Assembly (NCBI RefSeq): GCF_001463745.1
Contig: NZ_BBWJ01000043.1
Location: 62,001 to 126,000 of the forward strand
From: Aureimonas sp. AU22
GTDB taxonomy: Bacteria > Pseudomonadota > Alphaproteobacteria > Rhizobiales > Rhizobiaceae
Reading direction: 5' to 3'
DNA: 64,000 bases
Made by a program: the position numbers and the translations under genes. Below, one piece after another: positions 24,726 through 32,698 of the stretch (the stretch's first letter is position 1; every line of letters starts with the position of its first letter). A model generated the notes under the pieces. The model was not told where the DNA came from. It saw nothing but the letters and a program-made list of their open reading frames with translations, and made no database searches.

Positions 24726-25045
24726 GGCAAGGTTCGAGGCGTCGAGCCAACCAGATCGGCGTCCTAGAGGATGAGTCCCGGCATATGGGTAATCTCATGC
24801 CGACGGAGTTGGCGTAATCGCAGGCTGGAAGGTCGGCTTTCAGGGGTGCGTTAGTGAACTTCAGAATGGTTTAGAAGGGTCGTTTGCGGATGGACCGCTT
24901 CCGGGTGTCCGCTTCCCCGGTACTGATCGGCTTGGCAGGGTGGAAAGGGATCTGCCGCTTCCGGCACATTGAAGCATGAAAGCTGCCACTCGCGGCGAGT
25001 AATCATCCAAAGAGGGGGCGTCTTCCTTTGCGAGTGCACCCGGGT
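24726..25045. other. Intergenic stretch
   Basis: No gene recognised. It holds a small inverted repeat (CGGCAT near 24780 and ATGCCG near 24798) and two copies of a CCGCTTCC motif at 24893-24920, similar to those near 17336 and 29097. Confidence 0.35.
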
Positions 25046-26011
25046 TCAAACTGTGTCCAACCCTGTCCGCGCCGCGGACACTTGCCACAGACTTTCGGCC
25101 GATTCCGGATCGCATGCCCACGAACTGACACCCTTCCTTCCCGTGCTCGGCTCGTTGACGACCGCCACGTCGCAGTCCTCACAGTAGACCTCACCCATGC
25201 CGTTGAGCTGCGGGCTCGTCGCGCACCAGACGCTCGTGGCAGCGCCTTGCTCCACGGTCTTCATCCCACGCGCCGGATCGACGACAGGACGGCCTGCCTC
25301 GTCCAGTGCGTCGAACGAGGCGATCTCCTCGGCACTGAGGTGCCGGGCCAGATCGGTCAAGATCTGGCCGGGATGCAGCGAGAAGGCCCTGATGCCATGG
25401 CCTCGTCCTCGCCGGTCGAGCGCCATCGCAAGGAGCGCGTTGGCCGTCTTCGACTGACCGTAGGCGAGCCACTTGTCGTGAGGACGAACCCGGAAGTCGA
25501 TGTCCTCGAAATCGACCCCGGCGATCTGGTGGCCGCGCGATGAGACGCTGACAACGCGTGCCCCTTTGGCGGCGACGAGAGCTGGCCATAGGCCGAGCGT
25601 GAGCCGGAAGTGGCCGAGGTGGTTGGTTGCGAACTGCGCCTCGTGTCCGTCGGCATCTCGCGTTTCCGGCGTCGCCATGATGCCCGCGCTGTTGACGAGG
25701 ATCGACACGGGCCGGCCGGCGGACACGACCCGACCAGCGAAGGCGGCGACGGACTGCGGATCGGCGAGATCCATGAGCTCGACCGTGGTGCTGGCGAGCC
25801 CGAGCAACGCGGCTCTTGCCCGTTCGGGATTGCGCGCTGGCACGATCACCTCGGCCCCAGCGTGAACAAGAGCGCGCGTCGTCTCGAGTCCGAGCCCCGA
25901 GGCTCCTCCGGTCACAACGGCAAGCTTCCCAAAGAGATCGATTCCGGCGACGACCTCCATTGCCGTGCTGGCAGCACCGAAGCCGGAACCGATGGGTGTT
26001 TGCCGGGTCAT
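25046..26011 (-). CDS. Short-chain dehydrogenase/reductase (retinol dehydrogenase-like SDR)
   Basis: A 321-residue classical SDR. The cofactor site is TGGASGLGLE near residue 35, NSAGIM replaces the usual NNAG, and the catalytic pair is in YGQSK (Tyr-x-x-x-Lys), with Ser in VSVSSRGH. Residues in FATNHLGHFRLTLGLWPAL fit the WW-domain oxidoreductase/retinol dehydrogenase subgroup. AGGA lies upstream of the ATG. It is 100 bases downstream of the ECF41 sigma gene on the same strand and may be co-transcribed. Such oxidoreductases are frequent partners of ECF41 sigma factors. Substrate unknown. Confidence 0.92.
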   Translation of the reverse strand: MTRQTPIGSGFGAASTAMEVVAGIDLFGKLAVVTGGASGLGLETTRALVHAGAEVIVPARNPERARAALLGLASTTVELMDLADPQSVAAFAGRVVSAGRPVSILVNSAGIMATPETRDADGHEAQFATNHLGHFRLTLGLWPALVAAKGARVVSVSSRGHQIAGVDFEDIDFRVRPHDKWLAYGQSKTANALLAMALDRRGRGHGIRAFSLHPGQILTDLARHLSAEEIASFDALDEAGRPVVDPARGMKTVEQGAATSVWCATSPQLNGMGEVYCEDCDVAVVNEPSTGRKGVSSWACDPESAESLWQVSAARTGLDTV

Positions 26012-26110
26012 GCTGCTGTCCTGCGTGGTTGGGCGCGTCCAGCGGAAGCAGAGAGCGCTTTGAGAGGTTGGGTTTGGCGTGAGGCGACCCGCTGGTCGCT
26101 CGCTATGCGA

Positions 26111-27016
26111 TCACTGTGTCCGCGAGGTCGGGTCCGGAACGGCCGCGAGAGCCTGCGCGACGTGGCGAAGTTTGTCGGGATTGCGGGTGATGTAGATCTC
26201 GGTGATCTGGCCATCCTCGATAGCGAGCGCTGTCGTCTGGATGACGTCGCCCCGCTCGCGGCTGACATAGCCGGGAAGCCCGTCGATCCAGACGGGCTCG
26301 AGCATCTGCGCCCAGCCTTCCCCCCATTTGCGGCGCACGCCCTCGAACATACGTAAGAGGCGGTCCAGTCCCGCGATGGGATTGATGAAGGCCAGCACCT
26401 TGCCGCCGCCGTCCGAACGCAAGACCGCGTTCTCGGCAAGAAGTGTCCGCAGCGTTGCGGTGTCGCCGCTGGTCGAAGCCGCGAAGAAGGCACGCGCGAT
26501 CCGCTCGCCTTCCTTGCGCTCGATCGGGAAGCGCGGGCGTGCGGCCTGAACGTTCCGCCTTGCCCGGACAGCGAGCTGGCGCACGGCTGCGGCTTCCCGG
26601 TCAAGCGTGTCCGCCACTTCGCCGAGCGGCACGCCGAAGACGTCGTGGAGCAGAAAGGCCGCCCGTTCGAGCGGCGACAGGCGCTCAAGCGCCATCATCA
26701 ACGTGAGTGTCAGGTCGTCCTCGTCCACGCCATCGTCCTCGGCTTCCACCAGCGGCTCGGGCAGCCAGGCGCCGACATAGGTCTCCCGTCGGGCGCGGGC
26801 CGACTTCATCTCGTCGAGGCAGAGCCGGGTGACGACGCGCGCGAGGAAGGAATAGGGGGCGGCGATCCCGCTCCGGTCGGCGCCGACCCATCGCAGCCAT
26901 GCGTTCTGCACGATGTCCTCGGCCTCGCTGCGCGAGCCGAGCATGCGATAGGCGATGCGCAGGAGCCGCGCCCGATGCGTCTCGAAGATGACCGTGGCGT
27001 CGTCTGCCTGCCGCAT
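26111..27016 (-). CDS. ECF41-type sigma factor with SnoaL-like C-terminal domain (SigJ-like)
   Basis: A 301-residue protein. Region 2 (LLRIAYRMLGSRSEAEDIVQNAWLRW) and region 4 (LSPLERAAFLLHDVFGVPLGEVADTLDREAAAVRQLAVRAR) are followed by a C-terminal SnoaL/NTF2-like domain carrying the diagnostic DGGGK motif (about residue 205). ECF41 factors have no separate anti-sigma; the extension itself modulates activity. They typically control nearby genes for carboxymuconolactone decarboxylases, oxidoreductases or epimerases. Exactly that set follows (27097-28969), and two promoters of the expected form (TGTCACA with CGTC) precede two of those genes. Part of region 2.1 is compact but intact. Confidence 0.93.
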   Translation of the reverse strand: MRQADDATVIFETHRARLLRIAYRMLGSRSEAEDIVQNAWLRWVGADRSGIAAPYSFLARVVTRLCLDEMKSARARRETYVGAWLPEPLVEAEDDGVDEDDLTLTLMMALERLSPLERAAFLLHDVFGVPLGEVADTLDREAAAVRQLAVRARRNVQAARPRFPIERKEGERIARAFFAASTSGDTATLRTLLAENAVLRSDGGGKVLAFINPIAGLDRLLRMFEGVRRKWGEGWAQMLEPVWIDGLPGYVSRERGDVIQTTALAIEDGQITEIYITRNPDKLRHVAQALAAVPDPTSRTQ

Positions 27017-27096
27017 GTGCGCGTCCTCGACGGTAGTTTCGGTTGCCTCAACGGTGATGGCCGGAGATGACCCCGCCGCCAGAATACATGGGTTCT

Positions 27097-27513
27097 CTAC
27101 GGACGGTCCGGCGTCGTCAGTTTGGTATCGTCCGTATCCACGACGAAGACGGCGAGGAGCTTGGAGGGATCGTCGTCACTCGCGTTGGCGCTGACGCCGT
27201 GATGGTCGCCTGGCATCTCGACGAAGCTCTCGCCAGCACGGAAGACCTTTTCCGGCCCTTCATTGATCCGGCTGCGCACCGCGCCCTCGATCACGGTCGC
27301 CGTGATGAAGGCGGAGGCGGCGTGGGTGTGGGACGGCGAGGAGCCGCCCGGGCCGTACTCGACAAGGACGCCACGCAGGCTTTTGCCGGGAACCGAAGGC
27401 AGCGGGTAGTCGAAGATCGTCGTAACGCGGGCTTCGCCCCTCGCTACATCCGCGGCCATGACGGGGACGGCAGAGACGGCAAGGAAGGTGCCCAGCAGGA
27501 TTGCCCTGAACAT
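27097..27513 (-). CDS. Exported cupin-domain protein
   Basis: The start at MFRAILLGTFLAVSAVPVMA gives a clear Sec signal (cleavage after residue 20) and a 138-residue precursor. The mature part is a single cupin barrel, with metal-ligand candidates in PSHTHAASAF and in GESFVEMPGDHHGV. Small periplasmic cupins often bind a metal and act on small organic compounds, but no reaction can be assigned. It lies between the ECF41 sigma gene and the NmrA-type reductase, all on the minus strand, and is likely in the same regulon. A longer in-frame start at 27573 lacks a signal peptide. Confidence 0.85.
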   Translation of the reverse strand: MFRAILLGTFLAVSAVPVMAADVARGEARVTTIFDYPLPSVPGKSLRGVLVEYGPGGSSPSHTHAASAFITATVIEGAVRSRINEGPEKVFRAGESFVEMPGDHHGVSANASDDDPSKLLAVFVVDTDDTKLTTPDRP

Positions 27514-27554
27514 GGATGAGGCCTTTCTTCGTGGATGGGAGAAGTGCATCGGGC

Positions 27555-28304
27555 TCAGGCGGCGGAGAGCCAACTCTCAAACCGCGTCGGCGCGAGCCGC
27601 ACTGCTTCCGCATGCTCGGGAACTAGCGTCCCCGTCTCGAGCGCCGCGCCGAAGTAGAGCACTGCCCTGTCTGCCAGCACCTCCCGAGGGTCGCCATTGG
27701 CGGCGATATGGTGGGCAACGAAGTCACGGAACGGCAGACGCTCTGGCCCGGCAATCTCGATCATGGCGTTGCGCGCCGGAGCGAGCGCGACATCGGCGAG
27801 TGCTGCGGCGACATCGACGGCGGCGATGGGCTGGAAGTCTGCATCGGGCACGACGAGGCGGTCGCCAGCGACGGAGGCTTCGGCGATGGTGGCGACAAAC
27901 TCAAAGAACTGTGTCGCGCGTACGATGGTAAAGGGAATGCCGGAGTCCTTGATGAGCTGCTCCTGCGCGACCTTTGCCCGGAAGTAGCCGTTCCCCTCGA
28001 CGCGGTCCGTGCCGACGATGGACAGGGCGACGTGGTGCTTCACACCCGCCTCGCGCTCGGCGGCGAGGAGGTTGCGGCCTGAGCGCTCGAAGAAGTCGAG
28101 CACCGCCGCGTCCTCAAAAGAAGGCGAGTTCGACACGTCGACGACGACGTCGGCTCCGTGGAGGACGTCCGCAAGGCCTTCGCCCGTCAGCGCGTTCACT
28201 CCACTGCTCGGTGAAGCCGCGATAGCCTCGTGCCCTTGCCGCGAGAGTTCGGCTGTCAGGTGCCGACCGATGAGCCCGCTGCCGCCGATCACCACGATCT
28301 TCAT
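27555..28304 (-). CDS. NmrA/NAD(P)-binding SDR-like oxidoreductase
   Basis: A 249-residue protein starting MKIVVIGGSGLIGRHL, an atypical SDR Rossmann motif, with AAGGAG eight bases upstream. The downstream body (VVDVSNSPSFED, HHVALSIVGTDR, FRAKVAQEQLI, PFTIVRATQFFEF) matches NmrA-like/NAD(P)-binding proteins such as putative NADH-flavin or nucleoside-diphosphate-sugar epimerase-like enzymes. The classical YxxxK pair is not evident (YFRAK stands at its place). An ECF41-type promoter lies 72 bases upstream of the start, so it is probably switched on by the 26111-27016 sigma factor together with the cupin behind it. Confidence 0.9.
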   Translation of the reverse strand: MKIVVIGGSGLIGRHLTAELSRQGHEAIAASPSSGVNALTGEGLADVLHGADVVVDVSNSPSFEDAAVLDFFERSGRNLLAAEREAGVKHHVALSIVGTDRVEGNGYFRAKVAQEQLIKDSGIPFTIVRATQFFEFVATIAEASVAGDRLVVPDADFQPIAAVDVAAALADVALAPARNAMIEIAGPERLPFRDFVAHHIAANGDPREVLADRAVLYFGAALETGTLVPEHAEAVRLAPTRFESWLSAA

Positions 28305-28375
28305 CTTGCCCTTCTCCTTTGTTCGAGAACGGACGGGGCGGCTCCATGCCGTGCTCTCGCGTCCGTCAGACAAAG

Positions 28376-28403
28376 GACGAGGTGGGTTAGGCCGGATGTG
28401 ACA
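28376..28403 (-). promoter_or_regulatory. Predicted ECF41-dependent promoter for the 28304 gene
   Basis: The minus strand shows TGTCACA (28397-28403), a 17-base spacer, then CGTC (28376-28379). These are the -35 and -10 elements described for ECF41 sigma factors, and the sigma gene is 1.4 kb downstream. The promoter precedes the NmrA-type reductase. Confidence 0.7.
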
Positions 28404-28513
28404 TGCCTTGGGAAAAATTAGCGACGTGAAACGCGGAATTGCCGGTGAGGGATCGATCGACCTCGGCGGGCGGGACGGCATCGGCGCCGTCCCTGACGAA
28501 GCGGTAGAACGGG

Positions 28514-28969
28514 CTAGGGCTTCGCCTGGACCGGGAGGCGGAAGGGCGCGCCGAGACGGTTGAACGCGTTCATCGCAGCGATGGTGATCGTGAGGTCGAC
28601 GAGGTCCTTGGGCGCGAAGGCCGCACTGGCGGCCGCATAGGCTGCGTCGGAGGCGTGTGTCTCGCTGACCCGTGTGACCTCCTCCGCCCAGGCAAGCGCG
28701 GCGCGATACTGTTCGGAGAACAGGTGGGGCACCTCGGCCCACACCGGAACTAGGACCACCTTATCGAGCGGCATCGTCTTCAGTAGGTCCCGGGTGTGCA
28801 GGTCGATGCAGTGCGCGCAACCGTTGATCTGCGACACCCGTAGGAAGACGAGGTCGATCAGCTCGTTCGGTAGATTGGTACCCGTGGTGATGTAGTGGTG
28901 GATGCCATAGAGCGCCTTGGCGCCCTGCGGCGCCACTTCGTTCCAGGCCAGCCGCTTGTTCTCGCTCAT
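28514..28969 (-). CDS. Carboxymuconolactone decarboxylase (AhpD-like) family protein
   Basis: A 151-residue protein starting at MSENKRLAWNEVAP with AAGGAC upstream. INGCAHCIDLHTRDLL carries the AhpD-type C-x2-C-x3-H redox motif (near residue 50), and the helices around SEQYRAALAWAEEVTRV are typical of the family. Members serve as peroxidase reductants or thiol-based stress proteins. Genes of this family are the commonest partners of ECF41 sigma factors, and an ECF41-type promoter lies directly upstream at 29017-29043. This gene and 28304 each have their own promoter, implying two transcription units in one regulon. Confidence 0.93.
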   Translation of the reverse strand: MSENKRLAWNEVAPQGAKALYGIHHYITTGTNLPNELIDLVFLRVSQINGCAHCIDLHTRDLLKTMPLDKVVLVPVWAEVPHLFSEQYRAALAWAEEVTRVSETHASDAAYAAASAAFAPKDLVDLTITIAAMNAFNRLGAPFRLPVQAKP

Positions 28970-29016
28970 GTCTCGTCCTTTTGCTCCGAACGCCGAAGAT
29001 CGACGTTCGAAGGCAG

Positions 29017-29043
29017 GACGAGCCGAGCGAGCCGGATGTGACA
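29017..29043 (-). promoter_or_regulatory. Predicted ECF41-dependent promoter for the AhpD-like gene
   Basis: TGTCACA (29037-29043), a 16-base spacer and CGTC (29017-29020) on the minus strand. Eleven bases around the -35 box, GCATGTCACATCCGGC, are identical to the promoter at 28376-28403. It lies 48 bases before the ATG at 28969. Confidence 0.72.
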
Positions 29044-29190
29044 TGCCAGTAGCATTCCCAGTCAAAGGAGCTCGTATTTCCGCCGAACGCATCTACGTCC
29101 GCTTCCGATTAGGTTGAGCAGGTCGATGGCCGACCGATGTGGGTCGTTTGCGATCGGCCGATATCCGTCAGTTGATGTAGCACACCCTTA

Positions 29191-30026
29191 GGGTCAGGAC
29201 CCATTGATTTGAGGCGTGCCGTCTGACTCAGGCTCTGCTGTGGGGACTGGATATGAGCGGCCTGTACTGGCTGACGGACGAGTAGATGAAGCGGCTTCGT
29301 CCATTCTCTCCCAAAAGCCACGGCAGGCCACGTGTCGACGATCAGCGGGCTCTCAGCGGCATCATCTTCGGCAATCGCAACGGTCTGCGCCGGCGCGATT
29401 CACCACGGGACTATGGGCCCGCGAAGACGCTCACCAACCGTTGGAAGCGTTGGGGTGAAGCGGGTGTCTTCGTCCGGGTGATGGAAGGATTGGCCGCAGG
29501 CGGTGCCGATCCCCGAACAATCATGATCGACGCGACCTACCTGAAGGCGCACCGCACGGCATCGAGCCTGGCGGTCAAAAAGTGGGGCTTGGCCGCCTGA
29601 CCGGCCGCACCAAGGGCGGCATGAACACCAAGCTCCACGCCGTGGCGGATGCGGACGGTCGCCCGCTGAGCTTCGTCCTGCCCGCCGGGCCCGTCAGCGA
29701 CTACACCTGGACAACGGCGCTTCCGGACGATCTGCCCAAGGCGCAATGGTTGCTCGGCGATTGGGGCTACGATGCCGATTGGTTCCGGGACGCTCTTGAG
29801 GCGAAAAGCATCAAGCCCTGCATTCCAGGGCGGAAGTCCGCGATGCACACGTACGCCACGACAAGCGCCGCTACCGGCGACGCAACCGCATCGAGACATG
29901 TTCGGGAGGCTGAAGGATTGGCGCCGCGTCGCAACCCGCTACGACCGTTGCCCAACGGTCTTCTTCTCCGCCATCGCGCTGGTAGCCACCGTCCTGTTCT
30001 GGCTCTAAAACTATGAGTCCTGACCC
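29191..30026 (+). mobile_element. Degenerate IS5-family (IS427-group-like) insertion sequence, 836 bp
   Basis: The ends are inverted repeats: GGGTCAGGACCCAT at 29191 and, reading inwards from 30026, GGGTCAGGACTCAT. They are flanked by the dinucleotide TA on both sides (29189-29190, 30027-30028), fitting an IS427-type target duplication. Removing it restores a recombinase reading frame, so it inserted into that already mobile DNA. Its transposase is broken (next entry), so the copy is immobile by itself. Confidence 0.85.
29253..30008 (+). pseudogene. IS5/IS427-type DDE transposase, broken by a stop and two frameshifts
   Basis: The reading starts MSGLYWLTDE, meets a TAG at 29283 where Gln is expected, then continues MKRLRPFSPKSHGRPRVDD to IMIDATYLKAHRTASSL (first catalytic Asp). 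A frameshift near 29585 leads to GRTKGGMNTKLHAVADADG and LLGDWGYDADWFRDAL (second Asp). A second frameshift near 29900 separates RRNRIE (catalytic Glu) from MFGRLKDWRRVATRYDRCP and the end FWL. All three catalytic residues can thus be traced, but in three frames. No functional transposase can be made without multiple recoding events. Confidence 0.88.
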
Positions 30027-30465
30027 TAGTGGTCGAGCATTTGACTGATCGTCTGTTCACAACCGAGCGGTTGACGGAACTCCTTACCTCCATCGTCGGC
30101 AACCGCGCCGAGAAGGCGACGGAAGTCGATGGGCGAATCATCGCCCTTTAACGCGAGGCGACGGACGCAAAGGACAAGCTGAAGCGGCTCTCGACCGCGT
30201 GCGCGCTCAGATGGTGTCGAGCCAGACCATCCCACCGGAGATCTTCAAACAGTTTGGTCGGGCGATGCGCGAGAACATTCGCTCGGGCGACGTGCCATTC
30301 CGTAAGGCCTATCTGCGCTCCGTCATCGACCGCGTTGAAGTCGGGGATGCGACCGTCCGCATCGTTGGCGATACCGTTACGCTCGAACAGGCGATTGCCG
30401 GGCATGCGGGCACCATGGCAGATGCATCCGCCGGCATGTTCGGTGTTCGCAGATCTGTACGGAAG

Positions 30466-30542
30466 TGGCGCGCCCGAAAGGATTCGAACCTCTGACCCCC
30501 AGATTCGTAGTCTGGTGCTCTATCCAGCTGAGCTACGGGCGC
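30466..30542 (-). tRNA. tRNA-Arg (anticodon ACG)
   Basis: The minus strand folds as a full 77-base cloverleaf. The acceptor stem GCGCCCG pairs with CGGGCGC, the D-arm is GCTC..GAGC, the anticodon stem CAGACT/AATCTG-type presents ACG, and the T-arm contains GGTTCGAATCC. The discriminator is G and CCA is encoded (30466-30468). The 3' half is overlapped by the end of the recombinase remnant on the other strand, marking it as an attachment site used by a former mobile element. Confidence 0.97.
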
Positions 30543-30687
30543 CTAGAACGTCGGGATCAAGCCGCGGCCGTTCGTGAGGCGGTAACTAGCCAAGTCGCGG
30601 CGGGATTGCAAGCGATTCCACGCGCGAGCGGCCAGGTTTATCGCAAGCCCTTGGAGACACAGGGATTTGGGACGCGTCGTCGGCTTC

Positions 30688-32145
30688 TCAGGCGGTCGTC
30701 GGGGGGAGGGCGCCCGGCAGGTCGATCTCAAACCGGGTGCCGGGCATGCTGGAGGCTGCGAGCCGGATCTGGCCGCCATGCGCCTTGACGATCTCGGCGG
30801 CGATCGCGAGGCCGAGCCCGGTGCCGCCCGCGCGTGTCGAGCCCCGGAACGCCTGGAACAGATGGTCGCGTGCGGCGGGGCCGAGGCCGGGCCCGGTGTC
30901 CTCCACCACGAGGCGCAGGAGCGTGTCGCCGAGTGCCTCCGCCCGGACGGCGACGCGGCGAACCACGGCATCGTCGGTTTCTCCCTCCATCGCCTGTACC
31001 GCGTTGCGCACGAGGTTCGACAGGGCGCGGAAGAACTGTTCCGGGTCGAGGTCCGCCTCCAAGGACGGCGGCACGGCGTTGACGAGTTCGATCCCCTGCT
31101 CGGGCGTGACGAGCTGCGTCTCGAAGATTTCCTCCACCAACCGGTGCAGGAGGGTGCGCCGGCGCACGGGGCGGCTCTCGGCCGCCTGCCCGTAGGCGAG
31201 AACCGACTGGGTATAATGGAGGGCCCGGTCGAGGCTGCGGATCAGTACGGGGGTGAAGCGCTGGACCTGCGCGTCCGGCACGTCGGCGAGCCGATCGGAG
31301 ATGAGCTGGGCGGATGCCAGGATGTTGCGCAGGTCGTGATTGATCTTGGAGACCGCGAGGCCGAGATCGGCCAGGCGCCGTTGCTGGCGCAGCGTGTCGG
31401 CGAGCACGTGCTGCATGCCGGCGAGCTCGCGCTCGGCGATGCCGAGCTCGTCCGTCCGTTCGCTGGGCCTGAGGATCAGCGAGGGATCCTCGGGATCGGC
31501 CCCGAACCGGACGAGCGCGCGGGTGAGCGCGCGGACGGGGCGCAGGAGGAACAGGCTGATCGCCCCGAAGACCAGAAGGCCGGTGAAACTCGCGATCCCG
31601 AGCGACAGAAGGAGGATGTTGCGGGAGTACAGCAACATCGCGCGGCGCAGCGGTGCCTCGTCGAAGACGATCTCGCCCGTCATCGTGCCGTCGCCGATCT
31701 CGCCCACCAGTCGGATCGTCCGGGGGCGGTGGCTGAACAGGGTGTCGAAGGCGGCAAGCACCGAATCGACGCCCGTCTCCTGCGTCAGGTCCACCTGCTC
31801 GTCGACGGTCGCAAGATCCGGCACCCGGGCGAGAAGCTGCGTCGTGCCCGGCCGGCGAATGGCGATGAGCCGCGCGTCCAGCGCGTGGAGAAGCTCGCTC
31901 TCCTGTTCGGGCGACAGGAGAAGGCCGCCTTCTGCAAAGTCCGACATCAGGGTCGCCACCGAGACCGTCTCCAGCTTCGATTGAAGCCAGTCGAGGCGGA
32001 ACCGCGCGACGGACGGAACGAAGACGAGGATTTCGGCCCCCATCACGGCGAGCACCGTGAGGGCGAAGAGGCGCGAGGACAGGCGCTTGGCGAAGGGAGG
32101 ACGCGAACCCTCCCTCGGCTTCGCGTCGTGAATGGGCTGTGTCAT
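30688..32145 (-). CDS. Orphan sensor histidine kinase
   Basis: A 485-residue kinase; the start at MTQPIHDAKP is preferred over an upstream ATG at 32202. The first transmembrane helix is about 25-46 and the second 177-201, enclosing a periplasmic sensor of about 130 residues. A HAMP-like linker (RPVRALTRALVRFGADPED) follows. The H-box is SKINHDLRN (His270), then the N-box LVRNAVQAM, G1 EDTGPGLG and G2 GGTGLGLAI. No response regulator gene is adjacent, so its partner is elsewhere. The HDLRN box is typical of kinases of the HPK4/NtrB-like kind. Signal unknown. Confidence 0.93.
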   Translation of the reverse strand: MTQPIHDAKPREGSRPPFAKRLSSRLFALTVLAVMGAEILVFVPSVARFRLDWLQSKLETVSVATLMSDFAEGGLLLSPEQESELLHALDARLIAIRRPGTTQLLARVPDLATVDEQVDLTQETGVDSVLAAFDTLFSHRPRTIRLVGEIGDGTMTGEIVFDEAPLRRAMLLYSRNILLLSLGIASFTGLLVFGAISLFLLRPVRALTRALVRFGADPEDPSLILRPSERTDELGIAERELAGMQHVLADTLRQQRRLADLGLAVSKINHDLRNILASAQLISDRLADVPDAQVQRFTPVLIRSLDRALHYTQSVLAYGQAAESRPVRRRTLLHRLVEEIFETQLVTPEQGIELVNAVPPSLEADLDPEQFFRALSNLVRNAVQAMEGETDDAVVRRVAVRAEALGDTLLRLVVEDTGPGLGPAARDHLFQAFRGSTRAGGTGLGLAIAAEIVKAHGGQIRLAASSMPGTRFEIDLPGALPPTTA

Positions 32146-32411
32146 CGCGGTTCCGCCGGCCAGGATGGGCCGGCGCAGGAGATAGGAAGGACGTAGCGTC
32201 AAGCCTAGGCCATCGCCGGGCCGGGGTCACGCGCAAAGGGAAGGCGCCAGGTGGGATCGACGAAAGTGCCTAACGGAGCCTCGGGGTGCCCGGCCCGCCG
32301 CGCGTTCACGGGATGGCGGGAGGAAGGCCGCTCCTAGGCATCGGGGGCGGCCCCTCGGGACGATCGCGCGGCCGCCGACGGGGTGGCCGTTCCGGTTCCG
32401 GGCGAGGGCGA
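32146..32411. other. Intergenic stretch upstream of the rpmH promoter
   Basis: GC-rich, divergent region between the histidine kinase and rpmH. No gene or convincing RNA was recognised. Confidence 0.35.
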
Positions 32412-32440
32412 TTGACTTATCCCCCGCTTCAAACCTATAA
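32412..32440 (+). promoter_or_regulatory. Predicted housekeeping promoter of rpmH-rnpA-yidC
   Basis: TTGACT (32412-32417) and CTATAA (32435-32440) are separated by 17 bases, a near-consensus sigma-70 pair. Transcription would start near 32447, leaving about 117 bases of leader before rpmH. Confidence 0.75.
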
Positions 32441-32563
32441 GCGCGCCCACAGACGGATGCCGGGTCGGATGGGGCTTGCCCATGCGGATCTTTCGTGCGT
32501 TCGACGTTCGATTTGAACCCATAGAAGATCAAGAGGTCCGCGGGCTTACCGCGGGATACGTCC

Positions 32564-32698
32564 ATGAAGCGCACCTATCAGCCCTCCAAGCTCGTCCGCA
32601 AGCGCCGCCACGGTTTCCGCGCCCGCATGGCCACGACCGGCGGCCGCAAGGTGATCGCCGCCCGCCGTGCGCGTGGCCGCAAGCGCCTGTCGGCTTGA
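32564..32698 (+). CDS. rpmH: 50S ribosomal protein L34
   Basis: The 44-residue product [20 protein letters not shown] and onward to GRKRLSA is unmistakable L34, a small very basic protein of the large ribosomal subunit. Its stop (TGA 32696-32698) overlaps the presumed TTG start of rnpA. The gene is preceded by a near-consensus promoter at 32412-32440. The rpmH-rnpA-yidC order is nearly universal, and yidD, often found in between, is absent. Confidence 0.98.
   Translation: MKRTYQPSKLVRKRRHGFRARMATTGGRKVIAARRARGRKRLSA

Larger units (their letters stand above)
29183..30495 (+). pseudogene. Large site-specific recombinase (serine recombinase-type) C-terminal remnant, interrupted
   Basis: Joining 29183-29190 with 30029 onwards gives TPLVVEHLTDRLFTTERL, and after a stop at 30149-30151 EATDAKDKLK. 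Then, past an apparent internal deletion, comes LDRVRAQ and FRKAYLRSVIDRVEVGD. This matches the coiled-coil and C-terminal part of resolvase/recombinase-family proteins. The frame ends at 30495 inside the tRNA-Arg gene (WRARKDSNL at its end), as integrases do when their 3' end overlaps the attachment site. The catalytic N-terminus is missing, the IS element splits the remnant, and a short GCGGCT repeat marks the deletion point. It is a dead integration module. Confidence 0.75.
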
